Source: Liopterus haemorrhoidalis (Eukaryota > Arthropoda > Insecta > Coleoptera > Dytiscidae). From it: a stretch of DNA of 64,000 nucleotides. A model generated the notes under the pieces. It was not told the DNA's origin, searched no databases, and saw only the letters and a program-made list of their open reading frames with translations. The stretch spans positions 202,726,419 through 202,790,418 of the forward strand of contig OZ020611.1 of assembly GCA_963971575.1 (NCBI GenBank), given 5' to 3'. Positions 32,810 through 44,171 of this stretch are shown here, piece by piece. The position numbers and the translations under genes were made by a program. Each line of letters starts with the position of its first letter. Positions within the stretch are counted from its first letter, which is position 1.

Positions 32810-33725
32810 GAGGAGAAGGTCCTAATATGGGCCCCCAAAGAAAATCTATTAATATTACTAACGTCATATTTCGGCAATAGCTTAAAATACACCTACCTTT
32901 CGTTCAACAATTTTACAAATTTAGTGCAGTTGAGTTCTTGTTGCGTTAGAAACGAATTAAAGTAAATGTGTATGCTTAATTTAGACTCTTTTATTAAGGT
33001 CCTTAACTTAAGATAAGTTGTTATAAGAATGGGCAAGATTTTTATTCGATCTGCTTGTGATTTATACCTGAAGCTGTTGTATTGTGATAGAGGAATATTA
33101 TGTTACTAGGAGCTACTGCCTCACTTAATCTAAAAAAAGTCAAAATTAATTTAGATTGCCATGAGCAATGTTGGAAATATGGGCTCTCCGCGAGGTCTAA
33201 ATATATGGGCCAGGGCATATTCAACAATTTTGTCCAGCTGACGACAACATGGACGTTGATGAAGTAGGACAACAAAGTCCGGATGATGAAGATTGCATGT
33301 TTTGTGACGGTTGTTTTTTACAGGATGAAAAAGGCGAGCTTTGGGTTCGGTGCCCAATGTGCAATATGTGGGCACATGAACAATGAATGCTCTGGGACAG
33401 AAAAAGATTTATATGAATGTGATTTTTGTCAGTAATCAATTGTTAAACTGTTACTTTGAGTTTGTATCTTAAACAAAAATTTATTTTGAACTACCCAATT
33501 TTTAATGGGGGCCCATATGTCATACACTCAATCCTGATTCGAACATTTTACAAATTTTCATAGTTGGCTTTTAATCACATTATTTTTCTATTTTTCGAAA
33601 CAATGCACTTTTGAATATTGTTGAAGTCTTTGGGCTAAATGTATGCCAATTCTAAAATCATTTCTTCAAAAACTTAAAAAATTGTCGAGAAAAAATAAAA
33701 GGGCCCATATTAGGACCTTCTTCTC
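32810..33725 (+). mobile_element. Pogo-like TA-flanked element
   Basis: The left end GAGGAGAAGGTCCTAATATG and the right end (complement of GAGAAGAAGGTCCTAATATG) match over about 25 bases with one difference. TA occurs at 32808-32809 and 33726-33727. GGGCCC continues both ends. 916 bp. It has a coding remnant at 33253-33435. The solitary end at 3446 shows this family has other copies. Confidence 0.8.
33253..33435 (+). pseudogene. C-terminal zinc-finger remnant of a pogo-like transposase
   Basis: The frame reads VDEVGQQSPDDEDCMFCDGC, then GELWVRCPMCNMWAHEQ; after a small shift it continues CSGTEKDLYECDFCQ and a stop. The Cys/His spacing (CxxC, CxxC, WxH, C, CxxC) is the PHD-like finger found at the very C-terminus of many insect pogo-like DDE transposases. 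The DDE domain itself is gone. One frameshift at about 33385 splits the finger. Family placement rests on the finger plus the TA-flanked ends; a host PHD-finger source is less likely. Confidence 0.65.
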
Positions 33726-33769
33726 TACTATCCATAATTTAGCCATTAATTAAACACAAAAACTGCAAT

Positions 33770-33870
33770 ATATTTAAAAATCGCAAACTGATCAAAAATT
33801 CCTCTCGTACGTTTCCGGTTCAAATCAATGTACATTACCTATAGTTTTTAGACAAGAATGTTTTTTGTAC
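33770..33870 (+). repeat. DR1 internal fragment
   Basis: AACTGATCAAAAATTCCTCT then CGTTTCCGGTTCAAATCAAT matches the DR1 central block (subfamily b as at 16960). It lies in the opposite orientation to the adjacent copy 6. Confidence 0.55.
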
Positions 33871-33956
33871 ATTTTGGTACAAAACCGTATAACTGGTTTT
33901 TGTTTTTAAGGGTTTTGTAGGTATGTCCAAAAAACCCTTATACCGTCATTTTGTCG

Positions 33957-33958
33957 TA

Positions 33959-34031
<73 letters not shown>

Positions 34032-34032
34032 T

Positions 34033-34083
<51 letters not shown>
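33957..34083 (-). repeat. (TCTG)n microsatellite inside DR1 copy 6
   Basis: Nearly pure TCTG for about 127 bases with one TTTC interruption. Overlapping cysteine-rich frames are artefacts of the repeat. Confidence 0.95.
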
Positions 34084-34084
<1 letters not shown>

Positions 34085-34473
34085 CCAAATTGTAGCCAAA
34101 CGGCTAAACCTAGAGAGTTGAAATTTGGCATGCTTATACAACTCTTTGACCCGCACATAGCAAAAATGCTAAAACGTCTAAAAAACATCCCTCTAAAAAT
34201 ATAAACAAATATCTGCTCATCTAAAACTTCTGAGTAGGGTATCAAGTAGGGATTAACGATCCAAATTTTATTTTTGGAAAATAAATTATTTTGACGAGAT
34301 TTTTGCCAAAATTGTGCAAAAAAATTTTTGTCCCGCACCCTCTAGTCCAGATGGTTTAAACTAAAAATCTCAAAAAATTCAAAAAATCAGATTATGTTTT
34401 CGGAAAATAACGCATTTTTTGTGTTTTTTGCTTGACCATGTAAAATATTTATTAACTTATGTAACAAAGTAAG

Positions 34474-34548
34474 CCAGCATGCTTTCATGGTGTAATGGTT
34501 ACCACTCTCGCGTTCTAATTTTCAAACTAGGGTTACGGTCTCGAGACA
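34474..34548 (+). other. tRNA-like segment within DR1 copy 6
   Basis: GCTTTCATGGTGTAATGGTT then ACCACTCTCGCGTTCTAAT resembles the D-arm and anticodon arm of tRNA-Gln/Glu (A box TGGTGTAATGG). The B box side is decayed (AGGGTTACGGTCTCGAG). The segment at 2745-2830 is of the same type, whereas that at 14245 is different. Confidence 0.6.
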
Positions 34549-34949
34549 ATTTTATTTTTTCTGTTTATTTTTGCATTTTTATTTTGTTTAAATTATTTTT
34601 TCAAAATTCTAGTTATATTTGGGCAAATGTTGCATTTAATTTTTTGAGCGTAAATTTAACAACCAGTGGAAATTGTTGAAATTGAATACACGAAATCAGA
34701 GGAGCGGAACAATGGCTTAAAACAACCAATGGAACACATAGGCGCAATTTTCAAAACGTTAACCTTGCCATATAAAATAAAAAATATACTGCACATATTT
34801 AGAAACCTAAATAATAGTACCTAGGCATTCCAATTAAAATTAAAAAAAAAATTTAACATAAAATTAGTTTTGGCATCCCTAATAATCATCATTCACTTAC
34901 TAAATACCTGCGAAATCTTGAAATGTGTGAAAATTCACACTTCACATAA

Positions 34950-35561
34950 ATTTTTTATTTTAACTTTGATTGCCCCTCCAGTTGCTTAGTCTTAGAGCCA
35001 CTACCGTTTACATCTATTGTTTTATAACTAATCTTGTTATAATCGTAAAAATAAAAGCAATTCTGAAAGATATACAACGTTAACACTTTTATCTTTCCAT
35101 TATATGAATCAAAGAGTGTATTTATAGTACATATACCTATATATAGAGAGAGATATGAGTAGGTATCTAAAACTGAAGTATGATCATAAAGTTGTCAGCT
35201 GTGTACATCACATCAACATCGAGTGCGCAAATTACTGTGCATCCTGTGCCCGGTGCTCACTGCTCACGTGAAATACATTTATGGGGCTTATAACAGCTCG
35301 AGCGGCTGCACAAAGCACACCAAACCGGACCTAAAAGGATTAGTTTTTGTATTCACTGAACGATTGAAGTAATTGCAACTGGGAATATTTCATTTTATCA
35401 TCTAGAGATTACTTTGAATTGCTAGACACAATATTAATCAAAAATGTAGACGGAATAAGTCTCTGATCATACTGCCACAAAATAGTTTCCACATTTCATA
35501 TTTCAACATCGTTATGTTGTTTTAACACGACTGTTATAATTTTAGCTTGATATTGTTACTT
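34950..35561. other. Intergenic DNA, nothing recognised
   Basis: No repeats or recognisable coding; (AT/AG)-rich short tracts near 35130. Confidence 0.3.
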
Positions 35562-35683
35562 GAGGTTTGTTCGTTTGTGTTGCACCAGACTTGTCCAGGA
35601 CAAGAGCAGCTGACGTCACAGTGTAAGATAGCATAGCTGTGGTGTAGTTCAGTGTAGGTTGGGCAACACAAACGAACACACCT
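35562..35683. mobile_element. Short MITE with ~20-bp inverted ends
   Basis: TGTTCGTTTGTGTTGC (35568-35583) is perfectly inverted at 35663-35678, and similarity continues outward (AGGT). It contains GACTTGTCCAGGACAAG, an internal dyad. TTGTTACTT lies on one side and TTGGTTACAA on the other, so it probably sits within the LTR-like sequence to its right. Confidence 0.65.
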
Positions 35684-36265
35684 TTGGTTACAATAACGTG
35701 ACGAATTTGGTTGTGATATTAAATCTTTGTTAAACTACTAGAATATTGGACTTATACATTAATTAATACACAACAATAACACTTAAACAATAAATACCAT
35801 TATTCAGTACACTTATACCACAGTTCATCCACCGTTAACTTTCCAGGTATATCACCAAAGTATATGCAGTCCAGATTAGTCCAAATATTCGATCAACACA
35901 ATCACTCAGTCACCATACTGAATTCCACTAACTCAGTATCACCATTTGAGTTCAATGAATTGTCTAACTTTACGCTGATGTTGGATACATGAAATTGACT
36001 TATAGGAGACATTAACTGCCCCGACGAACTGATTGAACCGCTTAAATAAGACTTGCTTGATTAACTATTCCTAAAGACTCGCTGAGCGTCATTGTCTGGA
36101 TACTACTACTACCCTCCAGCTGAGAGTCGCGCGCCTTATAAGCGGACCCTAAATTGTACCAAACATTTTTAGATCCTCCGGTCAACTCGATGTTCAAGGT
36201 TCACCGTCTGCTTCAAGGTGACGGTATTCTTTGGCAGGGCCAAAATTGCAACAGTGTGAAACTAA
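35684..36265 (-). other. Possible solo LTR (minus strand)
   Basis: Read on the minus strand it begins TGTTGCAATTTTGGCCC, has GCTTATAAGGCGCGCG (TATA-like) about 120 bases in, and a long GC-moderate leader ending near GTCACGTTATTGTAACC. This layout suggests an LTR promoter and R/U5 region. No gag or pol and no second LTR are in reach, so the call is tentative. Confidence 0.3.
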
Positions 36266-36990
36266 AACGAATCAATTGTTTTCTTTTTTGTTGGCTTGGC
36301 TAAACAAAGATTCTCAATAAACGCAAGCTAAGATGAAGCATATTTTTTCTTCCTTTTAAACTCGTGATTTAAAGTCGTCATAATTACTGTCATAAAGTTG
36401 TCAATGATATTGTCACAAAGGTAATCCTAGGTCAGGATTGCGACATCTAGACATTGTGACGCTCAGCTGTTTGATTAAAAAACTATTTGTCAGCGTCTAG
36501 CATATGTAACCTGATTACGAAATGCATAGGCCGCATTTTCGTAATAAGGATATATATGTCATGACGAATACATATTAGGACTAGGTCTACCTTCAGTACA
36601 AATACATAGACGTCGCACAGTATCGTGGTAGAGGAACTTAGCCAACTCCTCTACACGTACCAATCCACATGGTGACGATCGAGACACCGACGCCAGATAC
36701 TGGTACTTCTGGTGAGCCAAGCAAGCACTACTATGTGAGTAGGAAAAGGCTTCTCCAGACTCCTCAACTCCCTTATGGGTATCCCCCACCTTGGAGAGAG
36801 GACTACCACAATTACATTGACAACAGTAAAATATTGTAAATGTGATATATATTTAATAAATTGTATTGTTGAAACCAGGAGTTGCCTTTCAATCAAACCA
36901 CCCACGTGACAATATTCCACAAGATTCTTCAAAACATTTTCATTTTTGTTTAGTGCATGTTGCATGGATTCGACTCTAACAAGAAACACC
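36266..36990. other. Intergenic DNA with unassigned GC-richer patch
   Basis: Between about 36545 and 36910 base composition is less AT-biased and ends with AATAAATTGTATTG then CCACCCACGTGACA, which could be the end of another LTR. Open minus-strand frames here match nothing known. Confidence 0.3.
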
Positions 36991-36993
36991 AGT

Positions 36994-37290
36994 TAGTTTT
37001 CAAAATAACCACCAGTGGCCTTTGCATATTTATTAAGTTTCTGCAGCCATTCGTCAATAGAATTATGAATGGGTTTCTACAGAAAAATCCTCCGCTGCTT
37101 TCATCTGGGAGTGCTTCATACTAGCAATAATAGGATGTCTCTTTTTGCAGGCCATGTCCTGAAGCACGGACTAAAATTTGTAGTGGGATTGAGATTTGAG
37201 GATATAACGATTTATATATAATATAATGATGGGGGTTGAGGTCCGAGTTGATAGACGGCCAACCAGCAGAAGAAATGAAGTGCGATACAT
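36994..37290 (-). pseudogene. Mariner transposase C-terminal fragment
   Basis: Minus-strand text, with frameshifts, gives WPSINSDLNP (third-Asp block, usually W-x-x-x-SPDLNPLDY), then MACKKRHPIIASMKHSQMKA and SVETHSNSIDEWLQKLNKYA, and ends KATGGYFEN with stop at 36994-36996. These blocks in this order are the last ~95 residues of a mariner-like transposase. No terminal repeats were found. Confidence 0.7.
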
Positions 37291-37740
37291 TGTTTTCAAG
37301 TCAATGCTGCGTAGTCTTCACCCTATTGGTTGGCGCTGAATTTTACTGTAAGCTCCGGTGGTAACCAGCGAAAACGGAGTTGTTTAGTTCTTTAACTATC
37401 GACTTCAACACGGTTTTCTACTAGACTGTGACTGATGTTTTTACCCCTTTCTCGTCAAAATAAAGTATACTGGTATTAAAATTGAAGCCAATATATACTG
37501 GTATTGTCATAGCTCCCTTCCTATCAAATTATAACTTAAGCAATTTTCATCCCATCTTTACTTGAGTTTTGAAGTTGCCTCCCCCCCAGATTTTCTTGGA
37601 GGGCTTCTTAACCCAAAAATTCTAGTTACGTTACTGGGCACACCTCTTTATTTCGCAATTTTCGGATGTTTCGCGTGAATCGTGGCCTTCAATTATTTCA
37701 GTTGGAGACAATATTGAATAAAAATAATTATAAAAAATTG

Positions 37741-38585
37741 ATGTGAAGTGTGAATATTCACACATTTCAGGGTTTCGCAGGTATATAATAAGTGAAGGCG
37801 GTATGCTGAGTGTGTAGGACAAATTTTACTTTGTAGTAATCACGGCAAAATGAACGATATTTTTAAAATAATTTATCGTCTGTTAATCATATAATAAGAC
37901 TGGTTATTAAATTTACGCTCATAAAAATTAAATACAACATTTGTCAAAATATAACTAGAATTTTGACAAAATAATTTCAACATAATAAAAATGCAAAAAA
38001 AAAACAGAAAAAATAAAATTCACTCCGTACTCGAACTCGAAACCCTTCGTTTTCCAGCCAGTTTAAGAGCGCTCTAACGCATGTAGCCATCGCATGCTAT
38101 GCATGTGAGTGTCTTACATTGGTATAACTTTTGTACTTTGTGAACCAAAAACCACAAAAAATGCGTTATTTTCCAAAAACATAATCTGATCAAAAATTCC
38201 TGTTGTACTATTTCGGTTCACACCAATATACATTACTTAGAATTTTTTTAGATTTTTAGTTTAAACCATCTGGGCTACAGGGTGTGGGACAAAATTTTTT
38301 TTGCACATTTTTGGCAAAAATCGCGTCAAAATAATTTATTTTGCAAAAATAAAAATTTGATCGTTAATCCACGTACTAAGGGCTTTCATTTGATACCCTA
38401 CTCAGAATTTAAAAAAAATATTTTTGTTTTCGATGAGCACATATTTGTTTATATTTTTAGGGAGGTATGTTTTTTAGATGTTTTAGTATTTTTCCTATGT
38501 GCGGGTCAAAGAGTTGTATAAGCATGCCAAATTTAACGGCCTAACCATTATATAGGTTAGGCCGTTTGGCTACAATTTTTACCGA

Positions 38586-38619
<34 letters not shown>

Positions 38620-38671
38620 GACAAAATGACGGTATAAGGGTTTTTTGGAGATACCTACAAAACCCTAAAAA
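37741..38671 (+). repeat. DR1 dispersed repeat, copy 7 (complete ends, shorter 5' half)
   Basis: Hairpin end GTGTGAATATTCACAC, terminal repeat AGGGTTTCGCAGGTAT (37769-37784) and partner ATACCTACAAAACCCT (38651-38666), about 0.9 kb apart. The segment between hairpin and ATAACTAGAATTTTG is different from copies 2, 4 and 6 and resembles 53555-53650. The tRNA-like segment (about 38010-38105, reversed) carries TCGAGTTCGAGTACGGAG as a possible B box. Confidence 0.85.
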
Positions 38672-38854
38672 GCTCATAATAGACAACACCCTCCCAATTC
38701 AACCAAACTGATATTTCTTTTCTGAGATGCAAACCGGCTTTAGGATGCAAATAAAGGATTACATTCCGTTCCTTAATCTTTGTGTTACGAACTTTGTTTT
38801 GACACAACACAATAAATTTAAAAAAAATAAATTTATATTTTTGCACCTACACGA

Positions 38855-39316
38855 ATATTTCGATATTTTTCGAAAAACTTATCTGATTAAAAATTCATGT
38901 TTAATTATTTCGGTTCCCATTAGGGTCCTTAACTGAGATTTTTTTTTCAGATTTTTAGATCAATCCTTCTGGGAAACATGGTTTGATCACATTAAGTTTA
39001 TTGACCTATTTTTAATTGACCCAAAATAAAATTTGTTGGTTTATTCACGTATTAAGAGGTTTCATTTGATACTCCACTCAAAGTTTTAAAAAAATATTTA
39101 CTATTTCGTTGAATATATATTTGTTTACATTTTCCCCGCGATGTGATTTTTTGAACTCTCAATAGCTTTCTTATTTGTGGATAAAAGAGTTGTATAAGCA
39201 TGGCAAATTTCAACTTTCTAGGTCCAGTCCTTCGGCCACGATTCCTATCGTACAGACAGACAGACACATGAATGATGTTTTAGGGTTTTTTGGTTATACC
39301 TACAAAACCTTAAAAA
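38855..39316 (+). repeat. DR1 subfamily b, copy 8 (3' half)
   Basis: It has TTATTTCGGTTCCCATTAGG, GTTGTATAAGCATGGCAAAT, a short CAGACAGACAGACACATGAA, and the end TATACCTACAAAACCTTAAA. It directly follows copy 7. Confidence 0.65.
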
Positions 39317-39905
39317 GTAGATTGCTAAACAGAAAGTCTTTTTTTGTAATGTACTAAATTGATGAAAACAATTGTGATAGAGTGAAAACGTTGGTTGCTG
39401 TGTTTCTCGTTCGATATTACCTGATATATGAATGTCAATGCTGGTTAACTGGCAGCCTATCAGTTACCAATCATATTGGAATATTTTATAAGTTGGTCTA
39501 TTATTTGTCAATATTGACATTAAAATTAATGATGTTTCAATTGACGGCTTGTTTATACAAACAGTATGTATTGGATAGAGGCTTCCGAAAAATTGAAATT
39601 GTTAACCAAGTCAACATTGACTGCTCTGTAGGATCAAAATAGAACAAAGGTTTAATACACTGGAAATTCAGTTAGATAAATATAATTATTGAAGACTAGA
39701 AATTACTTCTGAACGATTAAAGGTATAGGGCAAAGTAGACACTACAATTCTTACAAGTTTCTCATACAAAACTAACAATCTGATTGTATTAATGTTTAAA
39801 CAAAGTTTTTGTACAAGTTATAAACAGTTATAACTCCCCCCCTAGAATATAAATTTTGAGATGCCTTATAGCCTATGTTCGAATCCTGGTTAACCCTATC
39901 ATTAT

Positions 39906-39907
39906 AC

Positions 39908-39945
<38 letters not shown>
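39906..39945. repeat. (TA)n microsatellite
   Basis: About 18 TA units just upstream of the eL37 pseudogene. Confidence 0.9.
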
Positions 39946-39947
<2 letters not shown>

Positions 39948-39986
39948 TTTTATAAATACAATTCAGTTTATCACGAGTCTTTTTGA

Positions 39987-40262
<276 letters not shown>

Positions 40263-40264
40263 GT

Positions 40265-40745
40265 TCATCGTAAAAATGTACAAATGTATAAAAATGTATC
40301 TGTCTACCTGTTCGGTTGAAGTTGTGGTCAAACGGCTGAAAATAAAAAGTTGATATTTGGTATGCATATGACCCACATATAGGAAAACTATAGAGTTAAT
40401 AAAAAACAACAGTGGGAAATATATATATAAATAAATAAATATGTATTTAACGAAAAAATAAATATATTTTATTTAAATTTTGAGTGAGTTATAAAACTAA
40501 GCTCCTTAATGCATAAATAATATAACAAAATTTTATTTTATGGAATTTTCACTAAAAATGTGTCAAAAATTTTGGTTCCCCACTTTATTTTTTATAGGGG
40601 TTGATCTAAAAATTTTAAAAAATTGTCAATAATATACATTGTTGGGAACCAGAATGCTCAATAGAAATTTTTGATCAGATTCTTATTTCGAAAATATCGT
40701 TTCTTTTTGTGCCAATTGCAAAAAAATATTTTTATCGAATTGTTT
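40265..40745 (-). repeat. DR1 subfamily b, copy 9 (reversed)
   Basis: GTCAAACGGCTGAAAATAA, TTGATATTTGGTATGCATAT, GACCCACATATAGGAAAA, and the diverged central block up to about 40745 are the reverse of DR1-b. The microsatellite has shrunk to CTGTCTACCTG. It starts immediately after the eL37 pseudogene. Confidence 0.6.
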
Positions 40746-41711
40746 TTTTATATTCATTAATTTTATTCTAGATAAGTAAATGGGCTGTGATGGCTGCTAG
40801 TAGCCACAGGTGCTGTGCGCTAGAAATATTAAGTTACTCATTTATTTTATGACACCGTGTGAATAATTATGTATTTGAAGGTAGCAAGCCTGTAGCTGCA
40901 AACGTTCAATCGTTTGTACTTGCTATTTAACCGTTAAACAAGGGCACGGACGTGAGTTAAATTCCTGCGTATGTCAAATAATTTGAATAAAAATAGTTAT
41001 ACAAATTACAGGTTCTGCTTAGCCGTTCGGAACCGGCTATAAACTGTAGGCACACAAAATGGCGTTTACGCTAAAAAGTGGACGTTATACTAATCATATT
41101 ACTCCTGAATGTACATAGATTGAAAACATGGTCACGAAACCTGGGAACAGGAGGCCTGAGCCTAGGCTCAGGCCTCCCTAATTGTACTTATTCATTTATT
41201 TATTTATTTATAATATTGAATAGGAGTCGAAATTGGAGTAGGAAGATAGAGTCGAGTGTCGAAAATTGGATTCAAACTTTAAAAATTCAGAATTTTTAGT
41301 CAAAGTTTGAGTTGTTATTTTATTTTCCTACTGCAGAGTTCAGATACAAATGTTCAATACAACCCCCGAACGGTTAGTATTATTGTGCAATATTAAATAT
41401 TGTACAATAATATTGATCTTCTAGGGGCCGCTTAAGACCTGTATGAAACTGCAAGGTCTTATTAGCAATTGCTTGAGCCAAGCCCATTGTGAAATATCGT
41501 GTAAGAATAGATTTTTTAAATTGATTTTATAAATGTAAAAATTATGCTAATTAGGATTAAGTGGATATTTTGTAAGAAATATGTAGAAAGTTTTAAAAGT
41601 TTTGTAATTCAGGAAATATAATAGAATCTCTTTGTAAAATAAAATAAGCACAAAATATGTGTTTCAATCTTTATATTTCTGTATTATTTTTAAACATTTC
41701 TTATGTGATAC
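40746..41711. other. Intergenic DNA with two palindromes
   Basis: A perfect 28-bp palindrome spans 41150-41177 (GGAGGCCTGAGCC and its complement). A 33-bp near-perfect one spans 41380-41412 (ATTATTGTGCAATATT/AATATTGTACAATAAT). Nothing else recognised. Confidence 0.5.
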
Positions 41712-42697
41712 TAAGGGCCGCTTTTACAATCGTTGGATAAAGCTCGGATAACGCTATTCCCGATATAAAGTCAAAAAATCGCTTTTACAATGCTCGGATA
41801 AAGCTCAGATAGGATAAACATCGGAATAAACACCAGAATATCTTATCTGGCCAACGACACTTCAGATAAAGGGCAGTATAAGTTTATACCCTTGCTCTGA
41901 TTGGCGAATAGTATTTTTTACCCAGCAACGGTAAAAAAAATAAATTGACATATGATAACGTCACATTATAACGTTTTATTTGAATTTTTATTACAGTTAT
42001 ATAATTGTGGTTGCAGCAGCGTAGTAGTTGGCTCACTTGCTTTGAAAGTGTGGAATCATGAGATCGACCTAGTATGGGCACAAAGATTAAAAAAAAAACT
42101 TGGCTGTTGCAACTATAGGCTCAGATTTTTTACAATGAATGCCTGTATCTCTGAATTAGTTTTCGAAAATATGGGGCAAGCTTCACAGGGCACGGTGGTT
42201 CGGCTACTACATGTCAGAGGACGCTAGTCGCGACCTTAAAATCTGTAAAACTTAAACATTGCCATACGAAATAATAATAGTACGCTATCCCTCGTTATCT
42301 TTGTATTTTTTCAGCAGTTTTGATTACACGCAGTTGTGAAATAATAATTTAATTTATTTTTTAAAAGCGTAGCAATGAATAGTAGCAGCCGATTACCGCT
42401 GAAATATGCTCCTAGCACTTTGAGCGTTTCGAATCTATCTGGCCACTATCATCCCTTCCACACTATGTTCACATAATGCTAGTTTTTGTATATGTATGTA
42501 TATATGCAGTATTGGGCTGGAGCCAGTTCGAATGAACCGGTTGTTATTTATTTATATATTTTTCAAAATGCGAACAGGTTGTTAATGTTGTTATACACTG
42601 AAAAAAAAAAATACTCCTGTTATTAATTAGTGAAATTTTACTCTTGAAAGAACTGGTTGTTACAATTTTGGCAGTCCACAGTTGTACATAATATGTA

Positions 42698-43600
42698 ACG
42701 GGTGTTTTTTTTAGAGGTATAGAACTTTAAGTTGGCATTACTGTTCAAGATGGCGACCGATTTAACAGCTGTCAAGTGATTTATTCTCAGTTTGGTTTGG
42801 CAATTCATCATGAATAGACTCACGCCTGAACAACGCTTGCAAATAGTACAATTTTATTTCGAAAATAATGGTTCTGTGCGGAATACGTATCGCGCACTAC
42901 GTCCATTTTATCGTCGACAAAATCGTCCATCAGAGCAGTTAATTCGATTAACCATGGAACGTTTTCGCACCACGTTTACTTTTATTGATAACTCGCATCC
43001 CCAGAGATGCCGTACGGTGCGTACAGAAGAAGCTATTGGTACTGTAGAGCGTAGCATTGAGGAAGACCCGAATGAGTCCATCCGCCATCGAGCACAGGAA
43101 TTGGATCTGTGTCCATCCACTTTATGGACAGCCATGATGTCCAGGAGCTGTGGTTCCAACAAGACGGCGCAACATGTCACACAGCTCGTGCCACAATCGA
43201 TTTATTGAAAGACACGTTTGGTGACCGCCTAATTTCACGTTTTGGACCTGTGAATTGGCCTCCAAGATCTTGTGATTTAACACCGCTGGACTACTTTCTG
43301 TGGGGCTATGTAAAGTCATTGGTCTATGCGGATAAGCCACAAACGCTTGACCATTTGGAAGACAACATTCGCCGTGTTATTGCCGATATACGGCCACAAA
43401 TGTTGGAAAAAGTCATCGAAAATTGGACGTCCAGATTGGACTACATCCGAGCCAGCCGTGGCGGTCATATGCCAGAAATCATATTTAAAATGTAATGCCA
43501 CAAGATTATCTTTCGAATAAAAAAAAATTCATGTCAATCGAATAATCCATCGTTGTTTTATTGCAATTTAAAGTTCTATACCTCTAAAAAAAACACCGTT
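42698..43600 (+). mobile_element. Mariner-like element (family Mb), internally deleted
   Basis: The inverted ends share 30 identical bases (42701-42730 with 43568-43597; they start GGTGTTTTTTTTAGAGG). TA lies at 42696-42697 and 43601-43602, with a small mismatch in the outermost bases. It interrupts the Harbinger-like element, so it arrived later. 903 bp. Confidence 0.9.
42810..43495 (+). pseudogene. Mariner-like transposase with N- and C-terminal parts fused by deletion
   Basis: The ATG at 42810 gives MNRLTPEQRLQIVQFYFENN and the two helix-turn-helix regions to ELDLCPSTLW (about 43130). There the text jumps to the catalytic C-terminal half in another frame: HDVQELWFQQDGATCHTARA (second Asp), WPPRSCDLTPLDYFLWGYVK (third Asp), and ends RASRGGHMPEIIFKM with stop at 43493-43495. 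The first catalytic Asp block and about 120 residues are missing. Outside the deletion both halves are open and show little decay, so deletion came soon before or with this insertion. Confidence 0.9.
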
Positions 43601-44171
43601 TATATGCTTAATCTTATTACTCGCGTTATTTTGTCCACAGTATGTTAGTGGAACTTAAGCACCGCGGTGACAAGGAATTACAGTACATAAATAGTACAGT
43701 TTGCGCCGCACACGAGCGGCTCATCAAAGGGACGGTATTTGGTATAGATTCTAATAGAATTCTATTAGTAGAGGGTGATCTTATGAAAATTTACACATGG
43801 GCGGTATTTGAGCTCAATTCTATTAAAGGGCGGTTTTATGAATATTTGCACACGAGAGGCTGACACAAACGCGGTAGATATAGCACAATAAAATAATTAT
43901 CTGTGTCGAATATTGCGACATCTCCCAATATTTCTCCAAACATGCTCAAATGTGTTGTTAATAATATGTCAATTTAAAATATGACTTTTCTAATATGTCA
44001 GTTTATGTGTCAAACAATACTAACTTTATTTTATTTACAATAAAACCATGGATAACTATCCGAGAATAAAAAATGCATTGTAAAAGCGAACGTTGGAATA
44101 AACATCGCAATAAACTTATACCTTAGATAGTTATACCGCTACGTATCCGAGGTTTGTAAAAGCGGCCCTAA

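Larger units (their letters stand above)
33903..34947 (-). repeat. DR1 dispersed repeat, copy 6 (full length)
   Basis: AGGGTTTTGTAGGTAT (33909-33924), about 125 bases of (TCTG)n, the usual blocks, a tRNA-like segment (34474-34548), and ATACCTGCGAAATCTT (34904-34919), ending in hairpin GTGTGAAAATTCACAC. Terminal repeats are about 1.01 kb apart. One internal block is shortened near 34225-34245. Confidence 0.85.
41715..44168. mobile_element. PIF/Harbinger-like non-autonomous element
   Basis: Perfect 15-bp inverted ends GGGCCGCTTTTACAA (41715-41729) and TTGTAAAAGCGGCCC (44154-44168), with 3-bp TAA flanks (41712-41714, 44169-44171). GG-starting ends with a TWA target fit PIF/Harbinger. The end motif recurs subterminally (CGCTTTTACAATGCTCGG at 41771; CATTGTAAAAGCG at 44074), as do GGATAA and GGAATAAAC motifs. 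A mariner is nested at 42698-43600; without it the element is about 1.55 kb. Inside, a 74-codon frame (43642-43863, LVELKHRGDKELQYINSTV) is unassigned, and no DDE or Myb-like protein is evident. Confidence 0.8.

Noticed and set aside
41990..42110. tRNA-like segment (GCAGCGTAGTAGTTGGCTCA)
   Set aside because: The A box is only fair and no convincing B box or target duplication was found.
42263..42285. GCCATACGAAATAATAATAG as a jockey-type LINE 3' tail within the Harbinger-like element
   Set aside because: Similar to the LINE-C tail but too short, with no coding remains next to it.
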